From Triglochin maritima (taxonomy: Eukaryota > Streptophyta > Magnoliopsida > Alismatales > Juncaginaceae), in contig OY821770.1 in assembly GCA_963682175.1 (NCBI GenBank), forward strand, positions 10,818,501 to 10,882,500: a stretch of 64,000 bases of DNA. The letters run 5' to 3'. Under the pieces are notes generated by a model. The model worked only from the letters and a program-made list of their open reading frames with translations, was not told where the DNA came from and made no database searches. The position numbers and the translations under genes were made by a program. Shown piece after piece: positions 46,503-58,314 of this stretch (positions within the stretch are counted from its first letter, which is position 1; every line of letters starts with the position of its first letter).

Positions 46503-48541
46503 ATGGAAGGAGATCATACCCAAATGTTCTCTAAAATCTTTATGAATATCCGGAGTTGCGTTGCCCGTTGAATCGTCCACCGATTCGCTTCCAAGTGTTC
46601 ACCAAATTCTAAACAAGATTAGAGCGAAAGGAGCTTGCCAATCAATCTTTAAATCAATGTTAGAATCTAGCTAATAACCCCTTTAAAGCTCCCTGAGAAT
46701 TTAATCTCAAAACACTTAATTAACTAAGAGATTTTCGGATGGATTAGTGGGGAGGTTTTGGAGAGAGAGAATTTTTGCACTAATTAAAATAAGGAGGGAG
46801 ATGAGACCTATTTATAGACTGTCCCAACACCTACATTATGGGCTATCCACTAACCTATAATCTCTTGATATTTTCTCTCTAAAACCAATAACTAATTAAC
46901 ACATAATCACCGTCATCCATTTTTAACCATAAGTGAAATAAATCTAACCCATGATCAACACCAATTCCTTAATTAATTTTGGCAAAATTGTGCTCACCAG
47001 TCGACCGATTGACAGTTAATTGCGGTTTCGGTTTGACCATGAAACCGGGCGGTTGATGCATCACACGTTACCAAAGCTATTATGATTTGTCGGTCGAACA
47101 AACACGCCCAAACGGTCGGTCATTTCTACACTAGAAAGCCACTGGAAGTTTTCGGTCGGACTGCACTTCAAATCAGTCGACCGATTATTACCAGGAGAAG
47201 TTCCCATAAATTATCAGTCGAACCACGACTTTACCCGGTCGACCGATCACTACCAAGAAGAGTTTGTGGAAGCTCCTGGAAGTTTTCGGTCGACCAAATA
47301 CATCCATACGATCGACCATTCACATACGCAACAACTATTGTGAATTTCCAGTCGATCAATCTCCGAAAATGTTCGACCGCTTTACCTGATTTTTACCTTT
47401 ATCAAATTTTGGATTTATATCCAACAAAATTTGATTTTTGAGGTTTTAGCAAATTCACATATCATGTAATACATTATTATATGTAATGTCAACATTACAC
47501 CCCATAAATACATACATCTCATATGAATTTATTTATGATTCTAACTATGTCATTTTCACGACATATTGATTTTTTCGATTCACCTCATGTATACTATTTC
47601 ACATGAAACATGATACATCATATGAAAATAAAATCAAACTTCTTGTTCCCAGTTTTGTGGTGTGACCTATATGAGGATCAAAGCTAAATTGACAGCGATA
47701 TTAAACACTTAATATCTCAAACTATAAGCGGTATCTAGCTACACATTATAGTTACTCAATTAACAAATATGTATTGTTCACTCTTACTAAACATGATCCA
47801 TTTAGTGATTTAATAACATCACTTGTATCTATCCATTGCCTCTTGATATTAAGAATATTATATAAAGTAGAAATGTGTCACATTTGTATTATATATTTAT
47901 TTCTTGATCTCTTAAGCTAATTATAAATATGTAACTTAACTCAAGTCACATTGTGCACATTATAATTTTGATTTATCAAGGGGCCCGCTAATATCATTAC
48001 TCAGGTAAAGATGGGCAATGATAATATTTTGACGAACTATCTTTTCCAACATATGTCATGTTTACCAACTATTGTCTTTATCACTATGCTCAATGACAAC
48101 TTTTGACAATAATCAAATTAAACACTTTCTATGTGAAAAGACATAAGTCTCATATCTTAGGATTCAAGACACAGTGAAAATATTAATGACACATAACACA
48201 ATTCCATAATGTTTCACTTGCTAGCGTTATCCAATATATAAAAGTAACCATTTTTTCTCTTTTATATACTCGTGTGGTTAGATATTTGTAGAGCTACAAT
48301 ACTCTTAAACTAACACGACAATCTTATCTCGGTAATTAATGTTCCATATCAATTACCATGATTGTGAATAACTTCTGATTTATGTAAACAATTATCTTTT
48401 AGAGCTCTACAGTTAAGGACCAAAAGTCTCTTCCTCAACACTTCCAAAAGGCGAATAAATTAATCAAGGAAAAAAATGTTTGAACATTCAATTCACAATA
48501 ATTGACATATAAAAGAATACTTTTAGAACATATTCCCTTCA
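46503..48541 (-). mobile_element. unassigned repeat-like DNA, probably part of another LTR element
   Basis: The right edge read on the minus strand begins TGAAGGGAATATGTTC, a plausible LTR start, exactly where family G sequence resumes. The left half holds a third motif array (46998-47380). The right half is AT-rich without genes. No coding domain and no second LTR were found. Confidence 0.4.
46998..47380. repeat. third-type GGTCGACC motif array
   Basis: Copies are mostly imperfect: CAGTCGACCGATT, CCGGTCGACCGATC, TTCGGTCGACCAAA, ACGATCGACCATT, TGTTCGACCGC. Between them a unit with CTGGAAGTTTTCGGTCG recurs twice (near 47140 and 47276). Confidence 0.7.
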
Positions 48542-49095
48542 AACTCATGCTTCCACACACCCACCCATACCCAAACCCATGCCCCCCACAAGCCCACCAT
48601 GTCTCCCAAGTCAAAGCACACTTAAACACTCAACCAATACACTAAGCAAGCTTAATCTCTTTAATTAAGATTAGGATCTAAGACAACATGACCCACGTTG
48701 ACATGACTTTTCATTTCATGTTCGTGTCAACACGAACACAAATTAACCCGAATAACTCGAACTGGCTTACTTAACACGAATTAACCTGATTAACTTAAAC
48801 ACATTTGATTAACACGAACTGATACAAAATAATTTATCAACCTGTACTAATACTTAACATTCAACATCACAAATTTCTTTGAAAAACAAACTCATGCATC
48901 CATATGATAATCTTCATAACATTCATATTATATTCAAGATTTGACAACGATATGTGAACCATATACATAATCGCACACAAAACAATCCAAAATTTAAATT
49001 GAGAAGTGTCTAACAGATTGCAGCAAAACCTAACAAAGCAACATAACATGCAAATAAATTAAAGGTATATGTAGATCTGCAACAAAAACTCATCA

Positions 49096-51172
49096 TGTTA
49101 TATCCCTAATCCTTGCTTAGTGTGCTAATGGAGATTAGGGAGGGGGTTTGCATGGGGAAGGGAAGGAGTGGCGAGTACTGTAGATGAAGTGTAGGATGAT
49201 GGAGTAGGGGTGGTGTGATGAAGGGTTTGGTTTGGGTTTAAGAGAAGAAAACTCTCTCTCTCTCCCATTTTTGTTTCCTCACTTGCACACTCTCACTATC
49301 TCTCCCTCTTCCTTGTCTGGAGAGCTGCAACAGAGGAGGCGACTCCGGTGGCATAGACATGCAGAGGTGGACGCGCGTGGAGGTAACAGAGACGGCGTGC
49401 GCGAGCGAATCTCCGGTGTACTCCGTCTTGTGTTGAGGTATGCTGGTTCTTAGTGTGATTTTATTGTTCAACCTCGTGGGAGGGTTGTGTTGGTCGGTCG
49501 GGGGAGGTCAGAGACCTCTCGGCGGCGTGTTTTGCGTAAATCCTCGGCTGGTGCGAGGTTGGAGATGACCAACGGTCGCCCGGGTTCCTTCGGGCGGTCA
49601 ACCGATGTAGTGTATTTTACCCGACTTTAACCTTCACCGGTCGAACGATGCACTATGGCGGTCGACCGATAGTGTGTTTGCTGGTGAGATGGGATTGACT
49701 GTCGTGTTTTGGTCAACCAGTTCCTTGGGTTCGTTCAACCAGAACTTAAGTGTACTGAAAAGAAATGCATGCTTGTTCGACCGTTTATTGTTATGCGTTT
49801 GACCGTTATATGACTTAGAACTGCTAGGATGTCATGGTAGTTTTCGGTCGACCGAGACCCCTGAGTCGGTCGACCGGTAGTTTTGAATTGATGTTGACCA
49901 GACTCTGGATTTTGACCTCGTATCGGTCGACCAGTTTTAGATCTCTGTTCGACCGTTGGGACTTAGGTTTTGCGCAGAGAGTTCGACCGTTACAGACTTT
50001 CAGTCGACTGGGTTGCCTCTTTCGGTCGACCGTTTGTGCACAACTCTGTCCACGGAAACCCGTGTCCTCACATTGTGCGTGAGCCGGGAGGTGACGGTGG
50101 GCGTGTACGCGTGCTTGTCCTGGGACCGTCGTGTGGAAGAGTGTGGGTGTTCGGGACGTGTCACCTCTGTGTATGGATCGTGACTTGATGTGATAGATTT
50201 ATTGGACTCATTGTAGAGTAGCAGGCCTGAGGGATCGCCAATCCCAATGTATGATTATTGTGCGAGCACGCAACTGTCATTGGGTGAGGTGACTACCGGC
50301 ATGGATGGCTACGGAGTTCGCTACCCTGCTTTTATAGCGGCGCGGTTGGTGTTTGTGGCTCATGGAGTCTGATGACCTGGCAGACTTCGGTCTGGACCCG
50401 TCTGATGCTGTGCCGGACGTATTGATGGACCACCGATGCTGTGCCGGTGATGCCGCCGATGCTATTCCGGCGACGATGATTGATGGGTCGATGTTGTTCC
50501 GGCTATGTTCCTCAGATGGGCACCTACTGAGATGATGATTGATGGACCGACAGGGCGACGACTCTGTTGGTGTGGTTTCGCCCACGAAGTTACAGATTTG
50601 TTTCTTATGGCGCGGACTTGGCGGATGCTCCTTGCCGAACCCCATGATTAGTGTAGCCGCATGTGGGGAGTGTCACGTCATGTTCTGTTAGACCGTATGT
50701 GCCTACGGTAGGTCTCCTTGGGAGACCCGATGATGATTGTCGGACTGATGTCCTGTGTTACCCTTCGGGGGAACTATTTTCCTTACTGTTGATGACATGA
50801 CATGCTACTAGTATGATAGGTTCATTTGTACTACTGCATGCATATAGGTGAGCTTGGCATACGGGGTTTCCTTATGGAAACTCAGGCATTGTTGTTATAT
50901 CTTTTTCAGAACCGCAGTAGGTCCAGTTGGGTGGTGATCAGCGGGCGCACGTATCTTGGGATCGGATCCTCTCTTTCGGACCACTGAGGTCGAAATGATT
51001 ACTTTTATCTCCTTTTGTTGTTCTGTTGTAATCATGTATCGTTTCGACAAACTCTGATGTAATATGGTGCACCGCTTATATATTTGATGAGAAGTAACAG
51101 TCCCGACTTTGATTATTGGTTTCTGATGTCTTGTTAATGACTTTTAAATTTCCGTTGTTTCGGGATGTTACA
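49096..51172 (+). repeat. family G 5' LTR
   Basis: 2077 bp, from TGTTATATCCCTAATCC to CGGGATGTTACA. It has a CT microsatellite near 49253-49263 and the motif array at 49572-50032. Confidence 0.93.
49572..50032. repeat. CGGTCGACCG array in the family G 5' LTR
   Basis: Four exact palindromes and about a dozen variants within 460 bp. The 3' LTR has eight exact copies in the same interval, so several have decayed here. Confidence 0.9.
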
Positions 51173-51175
51173 ATT

Positions 51176-51187
51176 TGGTATCAGAGC
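51176..51187 (+). promoter_or_regulatory. gypsy primer binding site
   Basis: TGGTATCAGAGC, three bases after the LTR; an intact initiator Met tRNA match. Confidence 0.9.
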
Positions 51188-51300
51188 GGTCGATTCCTAT
51201 GCGGTTCCCAATAAAATCACCCTTGTAGTAATAGGACACATGCATTTTATCTTTTGGCATGCATTCATGGCTGAAGTTTGTGATTGTTTCTTCTGTCAGA

Positions 51301-52300
51301 TGCCTCCTAGACGTGTGAGGAGTTCTCCGCGTGATCGAGATGCCAGTGGCGCCACGGAGGGCGCCAACTCGGACAGGTTGGGCGAGTTTCTGGAGCGTCA
51401 GGCAACCCAGAATGTGCAGGGCGGGGTGGGTGCTGAGTACGATCGGTTTATGCGTCAGCACCCACCGAGTTTTGATGGCAGGAGTGCTCCTGAGGTAGCG
51501 GAGAACTGGAACTTCAGGATGGAGAAGATCTTCCGAGCGATTGGGGTTGCACCTGAGAGAAGGGTGGATCTGGCCACCTATGTGTTTGATGGCGAGGTAG
51601 CCAACTGGTGGAGGACCGCGTCCACGGTTATGTTTGAGGACCGTGAGGACGTCAGCTGGGAGGAGTTTCTGGAGGCGTTTCCCGAGCAGTACTTTCCCCC
51701 GCACGTCAGGGATCGGAAGAGAGAGGAGTTCATGTCGCTAGAGCAGAAGGAGATGACTATGGCGAGTTACATCAGCAGGTTCAACGCTTTGGAGTGTTAC
51801 TGCCCAGAGATCTGTGTGACCCCTGAGCAGCGGGCGAGGAAGTTCGTGAAGGGACTGAGGCAGCCGCTCCGATCTCGTGTGATCAGCAGTATGCCGCGGA
51901 CCCTTGCAGATGTGGTGCAGCATGCTACCATCATTGAGCAAGACTAGACAGAGTGTCTTCAGGAGGCTGAGCAGTCGGTCTTGGAGCAGGGAACCCGGGC
52001 AAGAGGCCCAGGTTTGATGGAGGAGCACGTCAGTCTGGAGCGTGCACTTTCTGTGGGAGGTTTCACCCAGGTCAGGGGTGCTTTAGGCGCACTGGAGCTT
52101 GCATGGGGTGCATGCAGTTGGGTCACTTCATTTTGGAGTACCCGACTAGGCAGGGCGAGCCTAGCAGGTTGTCTGGGCCACCAGTAGCAGGGAAGAGCGG
52201 AGGCAGTCGATCCGTGGTTTCACCAGGACAGGGCAGGAAGACCGGGCGAGTCTTCACCATCCAGGCTGAGGAGGCGAGGGACTCAAACACCGTGGTGGAA
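51301..52300 (+). pseudogene. gypsy gag remnant
   Basis: Starts MPPRRVRSSPRDRD at 51301. The retrotransposon gag domain spans roughly residues 45-200, with the typical FDGRSAPEVAENW, WRTAS and YFPPHVRDRKREEF blocks. A TAG at 51945-51947 ends the open stretch. A zinc knuckle is recognisable at 52100-52141 as C-x2-C-x4-H-x4-Y, the final cysteine being replaced by tyrosine, consistent with a G-to-A change. Gag normally forms the particle and binds RNA; this copy is broken by the stop and by frame changes after it. Confidence 0.87.
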
Positions 52301-52458
52301 GGTACACCTTCTGTTTCTGGTTCCATAGCGCATGTGTTGTTTGATTGCGGCGCCACTCACTCCTTCATTTCGGAGAAGTTTGCTGGCGAGTTGGGTCAGA
52401 CCCCTGTGCGGCTGACTGATGTTCTGGAGGTCAGCATACTCATGGGTGAGGTGGGCAC
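52301..52458 (+). pseudogene. gypsy protease, N-terminal part
   Basis: HVLFDCGATHSFIS is readable near 52330-52371, the retropepsin-like active site of plant gypsy elements, with cysteine where serine is usual. The sequence stops being gypsy at 52458 where another element begins and resumes at 55050. Confidence 0.85.
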
Positions 52459-53818
52459 TGATGCATTGCATACAAATAAGAGATGCAATCAAAGTGATGT
52501 TGTGATGAGAGCACGTATCTATAAGATTTCTGAATCAAATAAATCATCACAAAATCAAAAAGGAAGTGAGAAAAGGAGGAGTAATTCTGCGACACACCCA
52601 CCATCACTCAAGCAAATAAGAGAACCAATACATGTGAGGGGTGTGGAATCTGTGCCTCAGTGCAACATGTGGAACAATTCAACTGGATACATGCACCAAT
52701 ATGGTGTCATTCAATCCAGTTCTGACTATGGTTGACTTTGAGCAAATTCCATCCTTCCACCGCAGTTCACCAAGGTAATAAGTGCATTTGCTTTATATTT
52801 GCATACATTGAGGACAATGCATGATTTAGGTGTGGGGGGATGTTTATGTATATATTTATCTATAGATCTGTCTTTTATTTCTTAAAAAAAATTCAATGCT
52901 TCATGACATAGCTTAAGATTAAACTGCCAAAACCCGTGTACAAATTGCATTGATTTTTTGTTCCTTATTATATAGGTCTGCTTGTAGAAATTATGACATA
53001 AATCGAAGTTCCAAAGAAATAACCCATTACCCTTTAAGACATGTATGCACTTAAATTGGATGAATCAAATCTTTGAAGTGGTTGATAAAAAGCAGAGGTT
53101 GAGGAAAATATACCGGGAAGTGTTGACTTCTAATAGCAATTAAGCCTTGAGGAAAATAAAAATAAAGGAATAAAGTGAGGAAACACATTTTGCAAAATGA
53201 CTACAAAAACCCAAGCCTTTGAGTCACTGGTCCGTAGGGGTATCTTGAAACCCGGTAACTTGAGTCTACCAGCTCGGGATTATCGACCAAACTCGCTACA
53301 CGAATGCAAAAAGGGTAAAAGTGTCAAAAAGCAAATGTGTTGAATCACGGAAGAAAAAAAAATATAATACTCAAGGCCCAAAGCTGAAAGAATGATTCAT
53401 GCCATGGTTGATCCGAATGATACTTCACCACCAGAGGAGGCGTGCAAAATAATTCAAGTGATAAACATGTGTAGAAGGGTTAGTGGTGTGAATGTTGGAG
53501 GAACAAAGATCAAGTCATATTTTTAATGAGTTAGATTTATATAATGAGCAAGCAAGAATTCTTAGTGAGATGTATAAGGTTGAGGTAGAGATATCGAGAG
53601 CTATTAATGAAATATTGAATTAAGACTTTGTGGGTGTTTTAACTGAAAACCCTCATGAGACAAAACTCGTCCTCCTTGGCAACAAGGAGGTTTAAAGGCT
53701 TGTTGCACATGCTAAGTGCAATCGTGATTCCTACGAAAGGGAGTTAGGATTTCCCTGTTTTCATTTTTCTTATATTCTGTTTTGCTAGGGAATAGCAAAA
53801 TCTAGGTGTGGGGGTATT
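52459..53818 (+). other. internal remnant of the nested element
   Basis: Non-coding in effect; an open stretch to 52735 continues from protease into basic, serine-rich sequence without a known domain. Contains AGGACAATGCATGATTTAGG, typical of the region before a purine tract. Confidence 0.6.
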
Positions 53819-55049
53819 TGATGCATTGCATACATTGCATCATATGTCTTTCATTTAGATCACTTTTATATCAATAAATGCTACTAAGGTATGTGTTTAG
53901 TCTTATTTACAGAATACAGGGACCTGAATGCAAATTACCCACATCCCGAGCATAAACGCGTGCAAAAAACTCATTTCTATCATAAAGACCAAGCTCAAAA
54001 TTATCGGGTTACGAATGGAAATGTATCCAAGCATAAAAGCATTCAAGTCCTAATTGCAAAAAGAACAAGGACTTAAGCACAAAAGTAGCCGGGGACTTAA
54101 TTGCAAAAAGTCAAGGACCTAATTGCAATTCATGAGTAGCTTTTATTATCTTGGAGAAAATCTAAAGAAAAATCAATGTGAATCTCCAAATATATGAAGG
54201 AAATAATTCGGAGCTCAAGAGAACGGAAAGAAACCATCCAGACGCGCAAAGGATGATCAAATCATACCATAAACACTCAGCAAAAATCTGGATTTAATCT
54301 GACATGATTATGCGGCGTTTTCGCCGCACAACACCTACAATTTGCGGCGATTTCGCCGCCCCCTTAGTGATCCGTGTGCTCCAATTTTGTCCAATCGTGT
54401 CTGGACACGTGTACTCTCCAATTCTATACTTAGGTCTATTGTAACAACTATAAATAGCCCCGAGAACGATGTTAGAAGGGTCCTTAGTCTTTGGTTGTAG
54501 TTTTTATTCTTAATCTTAGTTTTGTATTCTTCTTTTCATTAATAAAATTCTGTCTTTTATTTCTTACTTTTAGTTTTCTTTTGTAATGTCTCAAGGACCC
54601 CTTCGTCCTCCCTCTATGAGTTTCTAACTCCTTCCAAAGGGTGGAGGTGACGGATTTAGGGTAAGAGAAGATGAATGAATGTTATTATTTTAATTTCGTG
54701 TTAGTATATTTTGATTACTTGAGTTTATGTTAAATCATTTATCATGTAATGCTTTATAACTAATATGATTTATTATAAGTTTCTGAATTCTCTAATCTAA
54801 ACCCTAAATCTAAACCTCCACCCAACGGAATTCACTTCTTTTTTCTTGTTGTAGTTTTAATTGTTCTTGTTTCTTGCTTTAGATAATTAAAAATAAAAAA
54901 TCTCAAAACCAACTTATTTCTTCTCTCATTCTTTCCCCCAATCGAAATCACACTAATAACAAATCTCTCCCTCCTTGTGTTCGACCCGTATTTGTCACGT
55001 CTTAAGTGACGCCGTGCACTTGCGGTATAAATAAATTTAATTCTCATCA
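53819..55049 (+). repeat. 3' LTR of the nested element
   Basis: 1231 bp, from TGATGCATTGCATAC to TTCTCATCA. It has a likely polyadenylation zone with AATAAAATTCTG near 54540 and two small perfect hairpins at 54312-54359. Confidence 0.75.
54312..54359. repeat. twin GCGGCG...CGCCGC hairpins
   Basis: GCGGCGTTTTCGCCGC at 54312-54327 and GCGGCGATTTCGCCGC at 54344-54359, two 6-bp-stem, 4-base-loop hairpins 16 bp apart. Confidence 0.85.
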
Positions 55050-55545
55050 GGCACTCTGAAGAGCTATTTCCCCGGCACCACAATTGTTTTGGGAGACCAT
55101 GATTTTCCAGCAGATCTGGTCTTGTTATCGATGGAGGACTTCGACGTCATACTGGGGATGGACTGGCTGTCACAGTACGATGTACGAGTCTTTTGCCGCG
55201 AGAAGAAGATCTTGATTCCGATGGAGGGTTTGCCAGATGTTTTGATCAGAGGGACTAGGAGCAGAGGGGGTCGTCTGATCGTGTTTGCAGTTAAGGCACG
55301 GAAGCTGATGCAGCAGGGATGCAGAGCGTTTGTGGCCACGCTGGTTGTTCCTAATCCTGAGACGAGGAGGTTGGAGGATATAGAGGTCATACAGGAGTTC
55401 TCCTATGTGTTTCCAGCAGATATTCCAACATTACCGCCGCACCGAGAGATTGAGTTTGGCATCAAGTTGGTAGCGGGTACGACACCTTAGTCGAAGGCAC
55501 CTTATCAGATGGCATTTGCTGAGTTGACTGAGCTGAAGAAGTAGT
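55050..55545 (+). pseudogene. gypsy protease, C-terminal part, and linker
   Basis: Resumes after the nested element. FDVILGMDWLSQYD near 55140 is the second conserved protease block. It continues to the pre-RT linker with FSYVFPADIPTLPPHREIEF near 55400. TAG stops lie at 55488-55490 and 55542-55544, and a frame change separates it from reverse transcriptase. Confidence 0.9.
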
Positions 55546-55552
55546 TAAAGAG

Positions 55553-56727
55553 TTGATGGACTCCGGGTTTATTCGGCCGAGTGTTTCTCCATGGGGAGCG
55601 ACTGTGCTCTTCGTGAAGAAGAATGATGGGTCATTGTGGATGTGCATTGACTATAGGATGTTGAATAAGGTTACCGTCAGGAACTGGTACCCTTTGCCCA
55701 AGATCGATGATGTGTTTGATCAGCTGCAGACAGCGAGAGTGTTCTCGAAGATTGATATGCGTTCAGGTTATCACCAGTTGCGGATCAGAGAGGCAGATGT
55801 TCAGAAGACAACCTTCAGGACGCGGTACGGGCACTACGAGTTCTTGGTAATGCCGTTTGGACTAACGAATACACCTGCAACATTCATGTACCTGATGAAT
55901 AGGACTTTTCAGCCGTACCTCGACAGATTTGTCGTTGTATTCGTGGACGACATATTAGTTTACCCGCCTGACAGAGAGCAGCATCGAGAGCCCCTGAAGA
56001 TTGTGCTTGGCATCCTGAGAGATCAGCAGCTCTATGCCAAGTACACTAAGTGCGAGTTCTGGTTGGATCAGGTGGCTTTTCTGGGGCATATTGTGTCAGC
56101 AGATGAGATTTCAGTGGATCCGGAGAAAGTCGAGGAAGTGACTCAGTGGAGAGCCCCGACGAGGGTGACAGAGGTCAAGAGCTTTGTGGGACTGGCAGGG
56201 TATTACAGACGATTCATTCAGGATTTCTCCAGACTTGCATCACCGCTGACAGCGTTAACGCAGAAGGGCGTCAAGTTTGTTTGGTCCCAGAAGTGCGAGG
56301 ACAGCTTTCAAGAGTTGAAGAGGCAACTTACGACATCACCGATTCTGACGCTACCGAGTGGCAGTGGAGGTCATGTGATATACAACGATGCGTCAGGGAT
56401 TGACTTGGGCTGTGTTCTGATGCAGCACGGGAAGGTGGTGGCGTATGCTTCGAGGCAGCTGAAGGTGCACGAGAAGAACTACCCTACTCATGATCTGGAC
56501 TTAGCAGCGGTGGTTCACACGTTGAAGACTTGGTGACACTATCTTTATGGCGAGCAGTTCGAGGTTTTCACAGATCATCAGAGCCTGAAGTATTTGTTCT
56601 CGTAGAAGGAGTTGAATATGAGGCAGCGCAGATGGCTTGAGTTCATTAAGGACTACGACTTCACCATTTCCTATCATCCGGGGAAGGCGAATTCGGTTGC
56701 AGATGCACTGAGCAGGAAGTTTGAGGT
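55553..56727 (+). pseudogene. gypsy reverse transcriptase and RNase H
   Basis: Well-preserved domains. SRP-type N-terminal block [20 protein letters not shown], then [33 protein letters not shown] with the first catalytic aspartate, and FVDDILVY with the YVDD-type pair at about 55945-55956. RNase H begins near 56340 ([13 protein letters not shown]) and runs to FTDHQSLKY and ADALSRK near 56700. Stops at 56534-56536 and 56603-56605 interrupt RNase H. Between 55553 and 56533 the frame is open, unusual for such an old copy, but RT alone would lack the rest of the polyprotein. Confidence 0.92.
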
Positions 56728-58271
56728 GTCAGTTGCTAGTTTGTGCATTCATGAGTGGAGGCTACTCGAGACGTTTTCAGAGTGGAGACCATTCACAGGG
56801 GGCTCTGAGGGAGCAGTGATTGCTGGGCTTCGGGTGGATCCGCAGACCGTCTCGCAGGTGGTGCAGGCTCAGCATGACGATGATGAGTTAGCTGGTCTGC
56901 TACGGTTGGCTTCCAGAGATGGGTCAGACTTCAACGTGGGCGTTGATGGTGGTTTGAGGTTCAGGAGTCGGATCTGGGTGCCGAAGGTCGATGGGCTGAG
57001 AGATGACATCATGGAGGACGCACACAGAGCGAGATACACCATTCACCCTGGGAGCACGAAGATGTATAACGACCTGCAGCGGAGTTTCTGGTGGAAGGGC
57101 ATGAAGAGGGACATCGCAAAGTTTGTGGAGTGATGCTTAGTCTATCAGCAGGTGAAGATTGAGCATCAGCGACCAGCAGGACCGATGCAGTGTATTGAGC
57201 TTCCTGAGTAGAAGTGGGAGCACATGACGATGGATTTTGTCACAGGGTTGCCGAAGACGAGGAGATTCCACGACGCGATTTGGGTGATAGTCGATCGACT
57301 GACCAAGTCGGGGCACTTCTTAGCGATCAGGACCACATTGCCTTGGGAGGGTCTAACTAGGTTGTACGTGGAGAAGATAGTTAGGCTGCATAGAGTGCCA
57401 GTGAGCGTCATCTCTGATCGAGATCCTCGTTTCACTTCCAGATATTGGGGGAGTCTGCAGCAGGCATTGGGGACGTGTCTGAGGTTCAGTACGGTGTTCC
57501 ACCTGCAGACAGATGGTCAGTCAGAGAGGACGATTCATACCTTGGAGGATATGCTGAGAGCATGCACACTGGATTGGGCAGGACACTGGGATGAGCACTT
57601 GCCGCTGATAGAGTTTGCCTACAACAACAGCTACCATTTGAGTATTGGGATGACACCGTACGAGGCATTGTACGGGAGGCCTTGCAGATCACCGGTATGC
57701 TGGAGTGATGTGGGTGAGAGGCAGTTAGTGGGGCAAGAGCTTGTGCAGATGTATGCAGAGAAGGTTGATGTGACCAGGAGGAGACTGGCCACCGCACAGA
57801 GCAGGCAGAAGAGTTACACTGATCGACGCAGACATGTGTTGAGTTTCGAGGTGGGCGACCATGAGTTTCTGAAGATTTCCCCAGCCCGAGGAGTGATGAG
57901 GTTTGGGAAGAAAGGAAAGCTCAGCCTGAGGTATCTTGGGCCGTTTAAGATCCTCGACCGAGTTGGAGAGGTTGCCTACCAGATTGCGTTCCACCACAAT
58001 TTTCGGGTCTTCACAACGTCTTCCATGTATCGATGCTGAGGAAGTACGTTGCAGACCCAACTCACGTGATTGAGATTGCAGTGCCAGAGATCCAGCAGGA
58101 CTTGTCACTCGAGGAGAGACCAATCGAGATCGTTGATCACATGGATCATCAGCTCAGGAGGAGGACCATTCCGATGGTGAAGGTCAGGTGGCAGCATCAC
58201 AGCGAGCGCGAGGCCACTTGGGAAATCGAGGAGGAAGTCAGAAGGCAGTATCCGGAGCTCTTCGGTGAGTA
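56728..58271 (+). pseudogene. gypsy integrase with chromodomain-like tail
   Basis: The zinc-binding region is near 57040-57160 (TIHPGSTKMYNDL ... CLVYQQ); one cysteine reads tyrosine. The catalytic core starts near 57224: MDFVTGLPKTRRFHDAIWVI with the first aspartate, SDRDPRFTSRYW near 57412, and TDGQSERTIHTLEDMLR with the glutamate near 57517. The C-terminal GPFKILDRVGEVAYQI block near 57938 is followed by a frame change around 58010 and the tail at 58033-58271 ending YPELFGE. Stops occur at 57131-57133 and 57208-57210. Confidence 0.9.
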
Positions 58272-58299
58272 GTTTGCTTGATTTTGGGACGAAATCCTT

Positions 58300-58314
58300 T
58301 TAAAGTGGGTGGAT
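58300..58314 (+). promoter_or_regulatory. gypsy polypurine tract
   Basis: TTAAAGTGGGTGGAT directly precedes the 3' LTR. GGGACGAAATCC just before it is typical of the pol end in this clade. Confidence 0.75.

Larger units (their letters stand above)
43958..48683 (-). mobile_element. family G LTR, reverse strand, itself interrupted
   Basis: Begins on the plus strand TGTAACGTCACC and ends ATCTAAGA before CAACA. CAACA flanks both sides (43953-43957 and 48684-48688). Left part 43958-45407 follows the family G LTR in reverse, including a twofold copy of the GCACCCACCGTCA block at 44545-44745. The right remainder, 48542-48683, matches the start of family G LTRs. About 3.1 kb between them (45408-48541) is foreign. 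Confidence 0.65.
52459..55049 (+). mobile_element. nested LTR-element remnant (Tat/Athila-like), 5' LTR almost wholly deleted
   Basis: GGCAC flanks it exactly (52454-52458 and 55050-55054), interrupting the gypsy protease. It begins TGATGCATTGCATAC, and the same start is found at 53819, which I take as the start of its 3' LTR; that LTR ends TTCTCATCA at 55049. So only about 15 bp of the 5' LTR survive, followed directly by internal DNA. Purine-rich stretches near 52825-52841 (TTTAGGTGTGGGGGGATG) and 53802-53815 (AGGTGTGGGGGTAT) resemble the two tracts of Tat/Athila-type elements. No pol domains remain. The deletion must postdate insertion because the target duplication is intact. Confidence 0.75.
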
